Source: Lamellibrachia columna
Lineage: Eukaryota > Annelida > Polychaeta > Sabellida > Siboglinidae
Reading direction: 5' to 3'
Length of the DNA stretch: 64,000 bases
NCBI GenBank assembly: GCA_963662155.1
Contig: OY759273.1
Span: forward strand, 28,868,566 to 28,932,565
Both the position numbers and the translations under genes were made by a program. Numbering within the stretch: the first letter of the stretch is position 1; each line of letters starts with the position of its first letter. Under the pieces are notes generated by a model. The model ran no database searches. It was not told the DNA's origin and was given only the letters and a program-made list of their open reading frames with translations. This document shows, in pieces, positions 21,843-30,679 of this stretch.

Positions 21843-23993
21843 TGCGATACGGTGACTCACCTGAGCCTAGTCCGAAGTGGGTGGTTTGCGGCGAGACCAC
21901 ACCGAGCCGGTCCAGGTTGACGGTGAAACAATTCCCATGAAGCGGATGTGACAGTTCGCCAACGCGCAGTCTGGACCAACGAAACACAATATAAGACAAT
22001 CTGTCGTAGGTTACGATGACTGCGGAAAACACCTCTGTGCGGGGAACCCAGAATGAAACAGTAAATAATGTGTACATGGTAGACAAGGTAGACAAGGGGG
22101 CATTCGTAAATTTGGATTAAGGTATTTTAAAGCGAGTAGATATTTTACTAGTTCTGTTAAGTAGATTATATAGTATATTTGTTAAATAATTATATAAAAC
22201 AATATTATTACCGCTCATTGAAAGTGGACATTTTGCTAAGTGAAAAAAATATTGGTCGAAATTAGATGGCGGAATTTTTTTGCGCCCCCTATGGAAACAA
22301 TCCTGCAGACGCCCTGCACACGTGCTGTGCACAATGCTTGTCTATTCGTTTGTACGTTTGTACGTGTGTCCGCAGCATAAACGTATAAAGAGATCAGTTA
22401 GAATTACACTATTTAGTGACAGATGGTTCGTGACGCAATTCCCGTTTGGACAATTAAATTTACATTTCCTGATAGGACAACTGTACATTTCATGTTAAAA
22501 CAACTTTGTATTTCCTGTCAGGACAACTAGATATTTCCCATTAGGGCAACTATGTAGTTCCTGTTAGGACAACTTTGTATTTCGAATTTTGCAATTTAAT
22601 TACCAACTATTCATGTTACTGTAACTTTCTGCCAAATTTGGCACACAACATCATATATTGTGAATGGCGCGGAAGAGTTTGGCCTTAGAGTTAATGGATC
22701 AGTGTTAAGTTTATCCTTAGTTTTAATGGATCAGTGTTAAGTTTGGCCTTAGTGTTAATTGATCAGTGTTAAGTTGAGGCTGTGCTTATTACTATCGAAT
22801 CAAACCCCTGAAAGTCGTAGCCACACATTGGTGCCACGCGATGCGATAGCCAAACACTGCAGTAGCGCTCGTAGCGCGGCGATTTGGAACTACACTAACG
22901 CGGCAATTAAATAAAAATTACATTCTTCTATAGCTTGGCATTCAGTCCTTAGGACCATTTCACACTTTACCCATTGGCAGACCCGTTCTAACATCAACAT
23001 ATACATGTTCGGTAATTATGAAGCACAATATAATAAAACAACGCAGCCATAAATGTATGACATAAAACATGTTGTCGTGGATAAACACTTAATTACAATA
23101 CAATGAGTTTGGTCTAGTTGCTGCCTATCAGTGAAAAAAGGAGTAGAACCAACTTACCTTGTGTTGCACGGTCTTCCGTCAATAGTGCACTGCATGATCA
23201 AAGAGGACTCTTTGTGTCCCAAATTCTCCAATTCCATCTTAGACGGATGCAGCAATAGACGCAAATCCAACTGGTCATTTATCCCTGCGTGCTCGTAGAT
23301 CTGTTGCCAGTCGTCGTCGTCGTGGTTCACGTGATTGTGAACAGAATTCAATCGATCGATTTCCCTGAGAAACTTCTCGTTTAACTCCACACCTTTGCCG
23401 CGCATGAATTCAGACAATTTACTGAATTTGTCCATGGGCGGAACAATGTATCCATCCTCAGCGGACTGCGAGTTTCCGCGGCGGATGTACACACGGCTAA
23501 GATTAGCAAAGCGACTTCCGCCTAGGCGACTCCGACGAAGTAGGTTGTTGTTGCAGATCGTCACGGCCGGAAACTGGCGGCAGCACTCCTTGCGGTAGCG
23601 CACGCGCAGAACCGGCGCAGCGGTGGCACACTTCCAGCCGACGTATGCGACGATACATATGGCGGCAAGAACTGAGCAAGCGATCACAGCGAACCACGCG
23701 GCACGTCCGCGCTTACTCCGCGCATGAGCCATAAACGGGACGCCGTGCGCGCTGGAGAGCAGCAGACGACGACGGGCGCCATCTTGCAAAGCCGGTTCGT
23801 CGCCGTGCGCGGCGGTGGCTTTATCTCGTTTTTCCGGCCTGTGCCGATAAGGTATTTGTCCGTATACGGGCGGCGTTATAGGCGCCTCTTGTGGTAGAGG
23901 GGGCTTGGGCGCACGGGAAGGGGCGGGGACGATGGAATCGAGATAGCGGGCGCACTTGTCCTTCCAATGTTCCTCGGACGTTTTCTCAGACAT
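9498..23993 (-). CDS. DEG/ENaC-type sodium channel subunit, ten exons, 717 aa
   Basis: This is an amiloride-sensitive or acid-sensing type cation channel subunit with two membrane passes and a large Cys-rich ectodomain. The coding exons are 23158-23993, 21861-21970, 19635-19795, 18786-18842, 17068-17176, 16698-16770, 12408-12469, 11224-11330, 10444-10580 and 9498-9999, all with GT-AG borders and one continuous frame. Motifs in order are the gating HG pair at residues 83-84, TM1 at about 99-120, FPAVTICNN at 141, GNCFTVN, paired ectodomain cysteines (CLEGC, CGC, CDCQRPC), YATSWPS, DNVAMVNVF, and the pore filter GVS at 522-524 followed by ILTLLEF in TM2. Length fits the family. The start is the ATG at 23,991-23,993. 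A PPVY motif lies in the N-terminal cytosolic tail. The subtype and activating ligand cannot be told. Confidence 0.92.
10444..10580 (-). CDS. DEG/ENaC channel exon 9 (pore and TM2)
   Basis: The exon encodes residues 506-550: LLADVGG, then FVGVSILTLLEF containing the G-x-S selectivity filter, then a cytosolic Cys-rich stretch (LCGRCGR). The acceptor is TTGTAG and the donor GTGAGT (phase 2). Confidence 0.95.
10905..11095 (-). mobile_element. tRNA-derived SINE, copy 3
   Basis: Read on the minus strand it shows a tRNA-like head (GATGGTCCGATGGTCCGAGC for box A, GGTTGGAATCCACC for box B) and the tail shared with copies at 28,884 and 37,497 (CGTTTCGAAAATT, TGTGTCTTTCGGA, GAAGTAAAA). It sits in intron 8 of the channel gene, between exon 8 (ends 11,224) and exon 9 (starts 10,580), in gene orientation. 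Confidence 0.7.
11224..11330 (-). CDS. DEG/ENaC channel exon 8
   Basis: The exon encodes residues 470-505, with FRDNVAMVNVFM (the family's NxxxVNVFY strand) and EVYYYE just before TM2. The acceptor used is TTTACAG and the donor GAG|GTAGGT. Confidence 0.82.
11575..11801. repeat. ACAG/ACAT simple-repeat region
   Basis: Degenerate ACAGAC words pass into an uninterrupted (TACA)n run of about 15 units at 11,740-11,800. The region lies upstream of channel intron 7's end and explains the Cys/Val/Tyr-rich frames on the minus strand. Confidence 0.9.
12408..12469 (-). CDS. DEG/ENaC channel exon 7
   Basis: The exon encodes FTDYTMKEYATSWPSSG, the family's Y...S..WPS. The acceptor is GTTTCAG. The donor placed at G|GTGAAC keeps frame with the next exon; a second GT four bases upstream (GTAGGT) looks stronger but breaks the frame with the chosen acceptor of exon 8, so this junction is less certain than the others. 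Confidence 0.8.
12500..12577. repeat. 39-bp direct duplication
   Basis: Two identical 39-bp copies (GTGATTTACGTTATAGACAT onward) stand head to tail. Immediately after them CAGTGCCGGATTAACCA resembles the terminal repeat of hAT-type elements, but no matching right end is found nearby. Confidence 0.85.
13166..13545. repeat. 25-bp GC-rich minisatellite, 15 copies
   Basis: The unit ACGACGGCCGGAGCCGTACG plus CTAGA alternates with GATAGA and GGGCTAGA variants. Each unit contains ACGGC-CGGA-GCCGT, a short perfect stem with a 4-base loop, so single strands of the array can fold into a row of hairpins. It lies in channel intron 6. Confidence 0.95.
14111..16504. repeat. 49-bp minisatellite, about 49 copies (2.4 kb)
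   Basis: The unit GGATGTCACTCTGTGTTTGT plus ACAGGAGAACTTGTACGGTC plus TCTATATTT repeats without indels. Two sites vary (GTC/GCC and CTCTG/CTCCG). Because 49 is not a multiple of three and the unit has no stop in any plus frame, all three plus frames stay open for about 2.5 kb. These frames are not genes. The array fills most of channel intron 6, in antisense to the gene. Confidence 0.97.
16698..16770 (-). CDS. DEG/ENaC channel exon 6
   Basis: The exon encodes residues 425-448 and ends in KFKCDCQRPC, the family's CxCxxPC. The acceptor is TTGTTTAG and the donor GTAAGA. The following intron of about 4.2 kb holds the 49-bp and 25-bp arrays. Confidence 0.9.
17068..17176 (-). CDS. DEG/ENaC channel exon 5
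   Basis: The exon encodes residues 389-424, with the cysteine signature CLEGCLNRLTKLYCGCSVLP. The acceptor is TGTTGTAG and the donor GTAAGT (phase 1). Confidence 0.9.
18786..18842 (-). CDS. DEG/ENaC channel exon 4
   Basis: A 57-base, phase-0 exon encodes IVSTVNSGPCNSDVAYSIE, the region where the family has PYGxC. The acceptor TTTTTTTTGCAG is strong and the donor is GAG|GTGCGT. Confidence 0.8.
19171..19378. repeat. 29-bp minisatellite, 7 copies
   Basis: The unit GCTATAGCACTTGATAAACA plus TGACCATAT repeats seven times, the first copy reading GCGATAGC. It lies in channel intron 3. Confidence 0.95.
19635..19795 (-). CDS. DEG/ENaC channel exon 3
   Basis: The exon encodes residues 316-369, with GLRLILDAEV and GFRVFVHPRR, matching the family's GLxLxLxxE and VxIH strands. 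The acceptor ATTAG directly abuts a 300-bp trinucleotide array, and the donor is CAG|GTAGGC. Confidence 0.9.
19797..20105. repeat. (AAC/AAT)n trinucleotide array
   Basis: About 100 triplets of AAT and AAC with a few ACC/AGC interruptions. On the minus strand this is a U-rich run ending exactly at the 3' splice site of channel exon 3, so it doubles as that intron's polypyrimidine tract. The poly-Asn and poly-Leu frames are artefacts. Confidence 0.95.
20106..20275. mobile_element. pogo/Tigger-like terminal fragment
   Basis: Words such as CGCCGCTTAATTCAAAG, CGGATAAATCGAACTCCTGG and GTAACTCGAAGGG have the 'line up with TTCGA/TAACTCG' look of pogo-class transposon ends. No transposase is present. 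The assignment rests on resemblance only. Confidence 0.35.
20473..20929. repeat. 57-bp minisatellite, 8 copies
   Basis: The unit GGTGATGCTTAGATGATGGG plus GAGTTCATTCCAGATGTAAG plus GAGCAGCTACAGAGAAA is nearly identical in all eight copies. It lies in channel intron 2. Confidence 0.95.
20937..20996. repeat. 15-bp tandem repeat, 4 copies
   Basis: AAACTTGCCCAGGTT repeats four times, directly after the 57-bp array. Confidence 0.9.
21655..21842. repeat. compound (ACGC)n / (AC)n microsatellite
   Basis: Two blocks of ACGC separated by ACACACGCCGC are followed by about 45 AC dinucleotides. It lies in channel intron 2, ending about 20 bp from the donor of exon 2. Confidence 0.95.
21861..21970 (-). 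CDS. DEG/ENaC channel exon 2
   Basis: The exon encodes residues 279-315 and includes HGNCFTVN, the counterpart of the family's GxCYTFN. The acceptor is TTGGTCCAG and the donor GTGAGT. The donor lies about 20 bp from the end of a long CA array. Confidence 0.9.
22440..22580. repeat. degenerate ~30-bp tandem repeat
   Basis: Four or five diverged copies of a GGACAACTTTGTATTTCCTG-like word lie in channel intron 1. A second short array (AGTGTTAAGTTTGGCCTTAG) follows at 22,680-22,772. Confidence 0.7.
23158..23993 (-). CDS. DEG/ENaC channel exon 1 (N-tail, HG motif, TM1)
   Basis: This exon encodes residues 1-278: a proline-rich cytosolic tail with PPVYGQ at 41-46, then SSAHGVPF with the conserved gating His-Gly, TM1 (AWFAVIACSVLAAICIVAYV), FPAVTICNNN and the first ectodomain cysteines (CTIDGRPC). 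It ends in phase 2 at AAG|GTAAGTT. A GTG lies three bases upstream, but the ATG is the natural start. Confidence 0.92.
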
Positions 23994-23999
23994 CACGCA

Positions 24000-24850
24000 G
24001 AGGTGTCAGGTCGTCGAAGAACAAACTCACTACATCGGTTCAGCTGATAAAGGCAGCGGCGGTCGACTCACAATGTGTGAAATGTCTTGATTAAAACTCT
24101 TTGTATAAATTCGTCCGGATTGTTGGAAACATTCCATTCAATATTTATTACGTCTTTCGAAAAGTGCTCTGTAATTAGAAATGTCACGTTAAATACAGGT
24201 GACATTTGATTGCATCATGCATGCACTACAGTGTCCATGGATCGGTCTAAATGACAGCCTGGTAAACGAAACGACACCCTGCATGAGTAGGTTTAATATG
24301 GCTATGGCATTGTTACAATAAACATGGGACCGTATACATATAACGTCGATTTGGACTCGCCTAAACTTGTGCGCTAAGTGTCTAAACCTCAGTTTAACAG
24401 CAAACACTAGTCTTCATTGGGTGTCTTCACGCAGCCTATTTGTGGGCTAACATAGGAACAATAAAGTGTGTTTCATGTGGTTCTAAGACATTACCCCAGA
24501 CATTCCCCAGACATTACCCCCGGACCCTTGGGTGTAATATCCTGGGGAGTAATACACACAGTACCACCCTCCCCCACACACATTGAAATTGAAGCACATT
24601 AATATAGTTTGTGCACTTATAAACTAAAATCCGAACAAAACGAAAAAAAATCCCACCTCTAACCTTCTAATGTAAACCCTAAACCCCCTAGACCCTGAAA
24701 AAAAAATTATGTTTCCTTTAAAGCTATTTCTAAAACGTAAAAAACAATAATACTTAAAATTCTGAACCCTAAAATCACTAACACGAAATCCTAACATTAA
24801 TAACTAATCCCTAGTACTATGTCCTAATCATACAATCCTAATCCCTAGTA
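24000..24850. other. upstream of channel gene; no gene seen
   Basis: Sequence 5' of the channel start codon. No convincing TATA box or other promoter element stands out by eye. From 24,520 the sequence becomes AT-rich with loose CCTAAACCCT/CTAATCCCTA words. Confidence 0.4.
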
Positions 24851-24855
24851 CTGTG

Positions 24856-24945
24856 TCCTCAGCAGCGGATCCGGGGGGTCTTAGGGGTCTCAAGACCCCC
24901 CTAGGCCATGAAAGTGGGGTCTTAGATCCCCGTGTCTGGCAAATA
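24856..24945. mobile_element. terminal fragment of a GC-rich DNA element
   Basis: GCGGATCCGGGGGGTCTTAG followed by GGGGTCTCAAGACCCCCC is a palindrome-like end typical of non-autonomous hAT-type elements. A second end was not identified. Confidence 0.3.
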
Positions 24946-24966
24946 TTAAGTAAAGGAACACGAAGG

Positions 24967-26436
24967 GGGGACCGGGACTAGTCCGCCCCCGGGGCAAGTC
25001 CGCCAACCGGCTTTTATTCCGTGCCGTTGCAGAATTTAGTAATGTCGGTCACACGATTAAGTCACATGACCATCAAACTACATACAGCAGTGTTCGAAAT
25101 GACCCTTGACTCTTGGCGGTCCCAAAAATCTTCTTTAAAATCTTCTTTTCGTGCACCGTAATGGCTATTAACGCCTATTTTTGTGTGAAAACCACAGAAC
25201 ACAGTGATATGGAATGATTTAAGATGTTTTTTAACAGAAATTAACTGAATGACAATAGAGTAAACTGAATGAATAAGCTAAACTACCAACATAATGATGT
25301 CGAGTCCTGCACAAACCGTCAAGTTCTGCGAAAACCATTGAGTTCTTGATGCGAGACCGATCGAATTCTGCAAAAACTGTCGAGTTCTGCGAAAACCGTC
25401 GAGTTCTAGCACAGACGAACCAGAGTAGCCTCACACGCAGCAACAGGTGCAACAGCGGAACGGTAATTACATCGGTACAACGATAAAATGTGGGACCCCC
25501 AAGCTTACATTTTTCTTTCTTATGGGAGGCCCCTCTTGCCTTATGGTAGGACCCCCAGACCCCGCTCATTTTTTAACACTGATGCAGCGGGAAACTCTAC
25601 GTCCACGAGTTGCTGGCTGGAAAGTTGTGAACTAGAAAACTGGTTTTAGTGACCGAAAGTATTTTTTTTTTTGGCGATCAAATTTCAGTACTTATAAGTG
25701 GCATTGGTTAGACATTCAGAGTGCTCAGTAAGGCCCTTATATCAGAGATATTGTTTGGAACTTGCGTTGTTGCTCTATATAGTGTCAGTGGTATTTAGTT
25801 GCCGCCCACCAATTATGTCTGTGTTGGGGCATGTCCGCCTATGTGCTATGGGGCAAGTTTGTCCCTGGGATATATGTTGTAAAATGCTCAGGATCACTTG
25901 TGAACATAAACACACTAACATGCATTCTAACAAAGACTTCCAATTGTCCAGTTTGGTTTTATTTTCTAGTAAAAAAGTGACGAAATCAGATTTTATTTCA
26001 CCATTTTCTAGCCGATGCAGTGCCAAACGTTGTTTTTTGTTTGCCTGGTTTATTTCATAGGTACCACATAATTTATGAGGACTTTGAGTTATTAACAAAT
26101 GTGTGTCACAAACATGACGTTTTTTGACATAAAAATAAGACAAAACTGCACTGTTCTTGTGTATTTGCTGCTTAAAGTACGTGTGGGGCGAACTTGCCCC
26201 GGCCCCTGGGAGGACTTGCCCTATATCGGGGCAAGTCCGCCCATGCATGGGTAGGTCTACTAAGAGTCAGATTTGGATATTGGCTTGTAACAGTTTTGGT
26301 ATTTGTTGATGGAACACATGTTGACAAGATATTTTCGTTCAATTTAAGGCCGAAACTGATCCTCTAGCTCTACAAATACAGTCTCCAGATCTATTAGAGT
26401 GTCCATGGGGGCGGACTAGTCCCGGTCTCCCCTATA
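24967..26436. mobile_element. DNA transposon copy C (GGGGCAAGTCCGCC subfamily)
   Basis: The left end GGGGGACCGGGACTAGTCCG and the right end CGGACTAGTCCCGGTCTCCC are inverted repeats. Internal sequence aligns with copy D (30,680-31,567) over most of its length, for example TTTTATTCCGTGCC, CAGAATTTAGTAAT and AGTACTTATAAGTG. Subterminal words are GGGGCAAGTCCGCC. A separate 494-bp element is inserted at 25,088. No transposase frame is seen. Confidence 0.8.
25088..25581. mobile_element. 494-bp hAT-like element nested in copy C
   Basis: Copy D lacks this segment and shows the empty site CTACAGGCAGCGGG. In copy C the segment begins CAGTGTTCGAAATGA and ends in the inverse of CAGTGTTAAAAAATGA, flanked by ATACAG and ATGCAG, a probable short target duplication. 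It is non-autonomous, and its interior contains short repeats of TCGAGTTCTGC. Confidence 0.7.
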
Positions 26437-27664
26437 TAGGTCTACAGCGGAACTAGTGTCAATGTAAAGACTGAAGTATTAGCAGCCTCTCTAGTACTAA
26501 GCCCTAACAATAAAAACCGTAGTCGCTAACCCTAAAACACCAACCCCCAAAGCAAATAAGTACATACAAATAAATTGCTATTATTGTCCAGTCACTGTTT
26601 CTAGTGCGTGTAATATTGTCCGGGAATACTGTCACCGTTTCATGTATTGGCACCTTGTGTTGATCCATGGAATAGCCACTGTATTTTAGCGGTTCATTTT
26701 ACACCAAATATTTATGTATCACAACTTGAAACAGTAGACCTAGCTTAACCGAATCGCTGATACGGACAACAGAATCAGACGTTTAGTAAAATAAAATATA
26801 TTTGCTGGGACGGAATCATTCCTAATTCCCCCTGTATTAAAACGCGCCGCTTAATTGAATAATCCGCTCAATAGGCTGTCACACTGCGCTGAACAGAAGT
26901 GATTCTATTAAGTGGAGTGCGTTGCTTACAAGACCCCAGCTACACGTGTTGGTGGTGTGCATTGGCTAAATGATCGGCATTTGCGCTTGCATAACGTATT
27001 CGATTTCGCCTGTGTTGAAATGGCTGTCTTTGCCCACAGTCTATAAACATGTCGGTACGCGTGTCTTAGCTCCGTAAACTGTATTCAAGACAATGAAGCA
27101 TATCGAAAACATCGCTGGATTGCTGTACTAAACAGGCGACGAATATGCCTCGCTTTACGGTTTGTACAAGATTGCTACAACTAAACGCAGTAGGCCCTAA
27201 TGTCGTAACTATAATGCGATTTCTTAACGGGATTTAGAACAATGCAGTACGCGTTGTCATTCTGATGCGATAGAGCGCTTACCACGTTTGTTTGTGTCCC
27301 GGGTGCACGTACGTCAGCCAGCGTTCTCAAGGTACTCGCCTTTCTATCCAATACTTCGATATACTGTCTTCCAACGTGTGGTCTTCTCCTACCAGCAAGA
27401 CAGCAATCCCCGCGACACAACCAGAATCAGAACTTCGCTGACCACTGCCTTGACGGCGCCAGTGTATGAAGTCAGTCGTACCTGGGACAATGACCTTGCG
27501 GTTACGCATGAGTGCTTGTGTTTGCTTGGCGTGTGTCTAGGACGAGTAATTACCAGCGTACAAGTGACAACCTGCCCAAGGTATCGACCGGACCTCGGCG
27601 TAGACTCGAGTCCCTAGACAGCTCGCCGTTCGTGCAACTGACAGAAACACGCCAAGTCATACGA
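26437..27664. other. intergenic, no gene supported
   Basis: Short open frames on both strands at 27,180-27,620 overlap one another and show no family motif. At 26,845-26,935 GCCGCTTAATTGAATAATCC and GAAGTGATTCTATTAAGTGG match the 55-bp repeat at the window start. Confidence 0.4.
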
Positions 27665-27840
27665 GAGAGGTGGGGTGTGGCAGGGAGTGGGAAGTTGGTC
27701 CTATAAATGGATGGAAGGTGGTAGGCTGAAAATAGGTGCGGGTGGGATTGGTGGGAGGTGGACTTTCAACAATGCTGGGAGATGAATCCCCATAACAGAT
27801 GGGAGATGGGAGGTTGACAACCCTGTCACACACCCTCATA
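27665..27840 (-). repeat. inverted partner of repeat at 29,410
   Basis: Read on the minus strand it gives GTGTGACAGGG, then several CAACCTCCCA / CCACCTCCCACCAATCC words, the same order as the plus strand at 29,410-29,545. Confidence 0.6.
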
Positions 27841-28639
27841 AGATAAGCGATATGAAGACTTCAGACCATTCTGCACATTGGCTTTTATTTCCTACATTAG
27901 GGGTGCTCAATTTCGTTTTCGAGGAATACCTTTGATGTTGAAAACTTTAAATTACTGGCAGAAAGAAATAACTTAATCAGATAACATTTTATTTTAGCTT
28001 AATATCCATACAGGAAAGTTGGCTTTTTAGAAAATTATGATTTAGCACTTCTGCAGATCAAGAGATACCATCGCAAAACATGTAGCAACAAAGATGGGCT
28101 AGTCATTAATTTAAACAACACATTTAACTACAAAGTAATTTTGTTTCTAAATCTAAAACACTGGGAAGGACAATTTATAAAAAAAATAACTGTTGGTGGG
28201 CTCTTAAAAGATATAATAATCGGTAATATTTCCCGACTTCCAAGAGATCTCAACGAAAATTCTAAAAACAGTTTTTGTGAATTCACACCAATTATCTCAT
28301 CGTTTGACAAAACTAAATCCGATGTCATTATTGCAGGTGATTTTTAATGTAAACCTTAAAAAATAAAAAAGTGTTTTTGTGATTTTGTCTATATATTAAT
28401 TAATTGTTGAAAGAGATGTATGCATGTGGGTCAAATAAAGTACATCTGTATGTCTGCTTGTCTGTCTGTGTGTCTGTCTTTGTATAAACGTGTAGCTCGT
28501 GATGAAATCGTCATATTGATAATATTGCGGTCAAGGCGAATAGCGAATGTGGGTATTTGGCTTTCCCATTTGCAGATCTGGTACATGGACCTTAAATTGC
28601 TATCTAAGATATAACATCTGAAAGGATTTTCGTTCGCGA

Positions 28640-28864
28640 CCTTACGGAATCAAAGTGCATGTTAGTAGACAGTTTCATCTATAAGTTGTTCGCTCTGGCG
28701 TGTCTAGGATCTCTGAAAGAGGGAGGCCAGGGGGGCAAGGGGGGCAGGGGGGGGCAAGCATAGTCACACATGTTACCATGTAGCAGCGCAACGGAAAAAT
28801 ACGGGAAAAAATTAAGCCAACAGGGGCATTACCCAATGGCCCCGCAACTAAATACGCCACTGAC
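28640..28864. mobile_element. hAT-like terminal fragment
   Basis: The right end CAACTAAATACGCCACTG is the inverse of CAGTGGCGTATTTAGTTG, a typical hAT-style terminus. A G-rich stretch (GGGGGGCAAGGGGGGCAGG) lies 150 bp inside. The left end was not located. Confidence 0.35.
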
Positions 28865-28883
28865 TTATATGTACTGACGTCAG

Positions 28884-29064
28884 GGAGCGGTGGTCTAATG
28901 GTTAGAGCACCTGCCTATCGATCGAGAGGACGGTGGTTCGATTCCACCTCCTTCGTTTCGAAGCTTGGGCAATTTCGTTCGCCCCACTTTGCCCGTGTCT
29001 TTCGGAAGAGACAGTAAAAGCCGTTGGTCCCTTCTATCTGGTGTCTGTTCCAGGGGAAGTAAAA
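28884..29064 (+). mobile_element. tRNA-derived SINE, copy 1
   Basis: The head has box A TGGTCTAATGGTTAGAGCAC and box B GGTTCGATTCC with tRNA-like spacing. The body CGAAGCTTGGGCAATTTCGT, TGTCTTTCGGAAGAGAC and the 3' end AGGGGAAGTAAAAG are shared with two other copies in the window. The lack of a proper acceptor stem and the shared non-tRNA body make it a SINE rather than a functional tRNA gene. Confidence 0.75.
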
Positions 29065-29409
29065 GACGCAGGGAAATGGAAAAAACTGTGATGGACTCAC
29101 TAACTCTAGAAAAGGACACGCTTAAATAAATCCTCCTCAGCGCAATATCCTAGTATCACTTTGCCGAGTAATTATCCAGATCCAGGTCAGCTGAATTTGC
29201 CGGTCACATGTTTTCCACAAGTTCCGCGCCGTGATAAGGATACGTAAATAGCGGGTACTGACAGAATGGCATCCATTAGAGAATATGTTACCAATAGATT
29301 TTACATCCGATGTAACACCAGTAATTTTTACCTGTAGGTTAGGCCTATATGTTTAAGAACGAGTCGACACACCGCTGGTGGAAAATCAGTCTAACAAATG
29401 CCGCAAAAT

Positions 29410-29545
29410 GCACTAGACGTGTGACAGGGGTATGAACCTCAGTCACACCTGTTTTTGGAGTCAACCTCCCACCATTATTGAGAGTATACCTCCCACCAAT
29501 CCAACCTCCCTATTTTGGAGGCCAACCTCCACCCGCCCGCCAAGT
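29410..29545 (+). repeat. CCTCCCACC-rich repeat, inverted partner of 27,665
   Basis: GTGTGACAGGGGTATGAACC followed by AACCTCCCACC words matches the minus strand of 27,665-27,840. Confidence 0.6.
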
Positions 29546-29559
29546 TTAGGACTAATGCT

Positions 29560-29745
29560 GAGTTCGAGTGAGCTTGTTTACCAGTTCACGACATGACATG
29601 TAAATAGAGTTCACGATCCCGGTGAACTTGTAATTACCAGTCGAGAACTCGAAATTAAAAAGGAGCCCTAGTTGACGACTCTTTTTTATAAGTTCACGGG
29701 GGTCGTGAATTATATTTACATCTCGTGAACTCGTATTCAAAAGAA
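29560..29745. mobile_element. foldback (hairpin) element
   Basis: AGTTCACGACATGACATGTA...TTCACGATCCCGGTGAACTT in the left half is mirrored by the inverse of AAGTTCACGGGGGTCGTGAA...TACATCTCGTGAACT in the right half. This gives an imperfect stem of about 60 bp, consistent with a small MITE. Confidence 0.6.
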
Positions 29746-29801
29746 GTACGAGCGCATTAGAATGTAGCGTAACCTCCCGGCTCCCGTTTCTTGCCACCAC
29801 C

Positions 29802-30098
29802 TCACACTAGTGCTTCACGGACAACACCTCACACTAGTGCTTCACGGACACCTCACACTAGTGCTTCACGGACAACACCTCACACTAGTGCTTCACGGAC
29901 AACACCTCACACTAGTGCTTCACGGACAACACCTCACACTAGTGCTTCACGAACAACACCTCACACTAGTGCTTCACGGACAACACCTCACACTAGTGCT
30001 TCACGGACAACACCTCACACTAGTGCTTCACGGACAACACCTCACACTAGTGCTTCACGGACAACACCTCACATTAGTGCTTCACGGACAACACACAA
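29802..30098. repeat. 27-bp minisatellite, about 11 copies
   Basis: The unit CCTCACACTAGTGCTTCACG plus GACAACA repeats, with one 24-bp unit lacking ACA. As 27 is a multiple of three, open frames across it (TPHTSASRT) are expected and not evidence for a gene. Confidence 0.95.
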
Positions 30099-30679
30099 TA
30101 CAAAAGTGAACATGACTACAGCAGTTTCCACAATCTGTGAATAGAAACAACGCATGTGTGCAATATTTGACATTATAATACTTTGTTTCGTGAATGTCAT
30201 ATTACTTTTAATTATTTGCCTGTGGGAAACTTGTTATCGGGACAACTTCCAGCTGCTTAAAATATACTGTTTGGAAGTTCGAAAGACTAATACAAGGTAT
30301 GTACATTTAATCTTGTATATACATTTCCACATTTCGCCCGTTAGTAAATGTAATATTCTCTTTAAAATAACAAATATGGCTGCTGAAAAACATTATTTTT
30401 CAACCCTGAAATGCTGGAAATTGCTGCATTATAAAAATGTTCAGGGGGAGGCTCCCCGCCCCCTCTCGTGCTCTCCCCAGCGCCTTCGGATCGCCGCACA
30501 TTCTACGATCTCATTCCTTCCTTCGTTCCCCTTCTTCAGAAGTTATCGCCTCACGCAATAGCGTTGTAAACCACCTGTCAGCCCTACGGGTCGCCCGGCG
30601 TCCAGCCCTGTCAGGCCGCTGATCGTATCACGGCCGTTTCGTTTCAGGGGGTCGTTTTGAAGGGGTATGTTCAATGGGT

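Noticed and set aside
21515..22095. Cys-Val, Thr-His and Ala-Arg repeat frames
   Set aside because: Products of the AC/ACGC microsatellite; only the 110 bases at 21,861-21,970 are coding, as channel exon 2.
24951..26436. Short plus- and minus-strand frames of 60-157 codons within transposon copies C and D
   Set aside because: The frames are not conserved between the two copies, so they are chance frames in non-coding elements.
28884..28955. Functional tRNA gene
   Set aside because: Boxes A and B are present, but the acceptor stem does not pair and the same non-tRNA body follows in two other copies, so it is a SINE.
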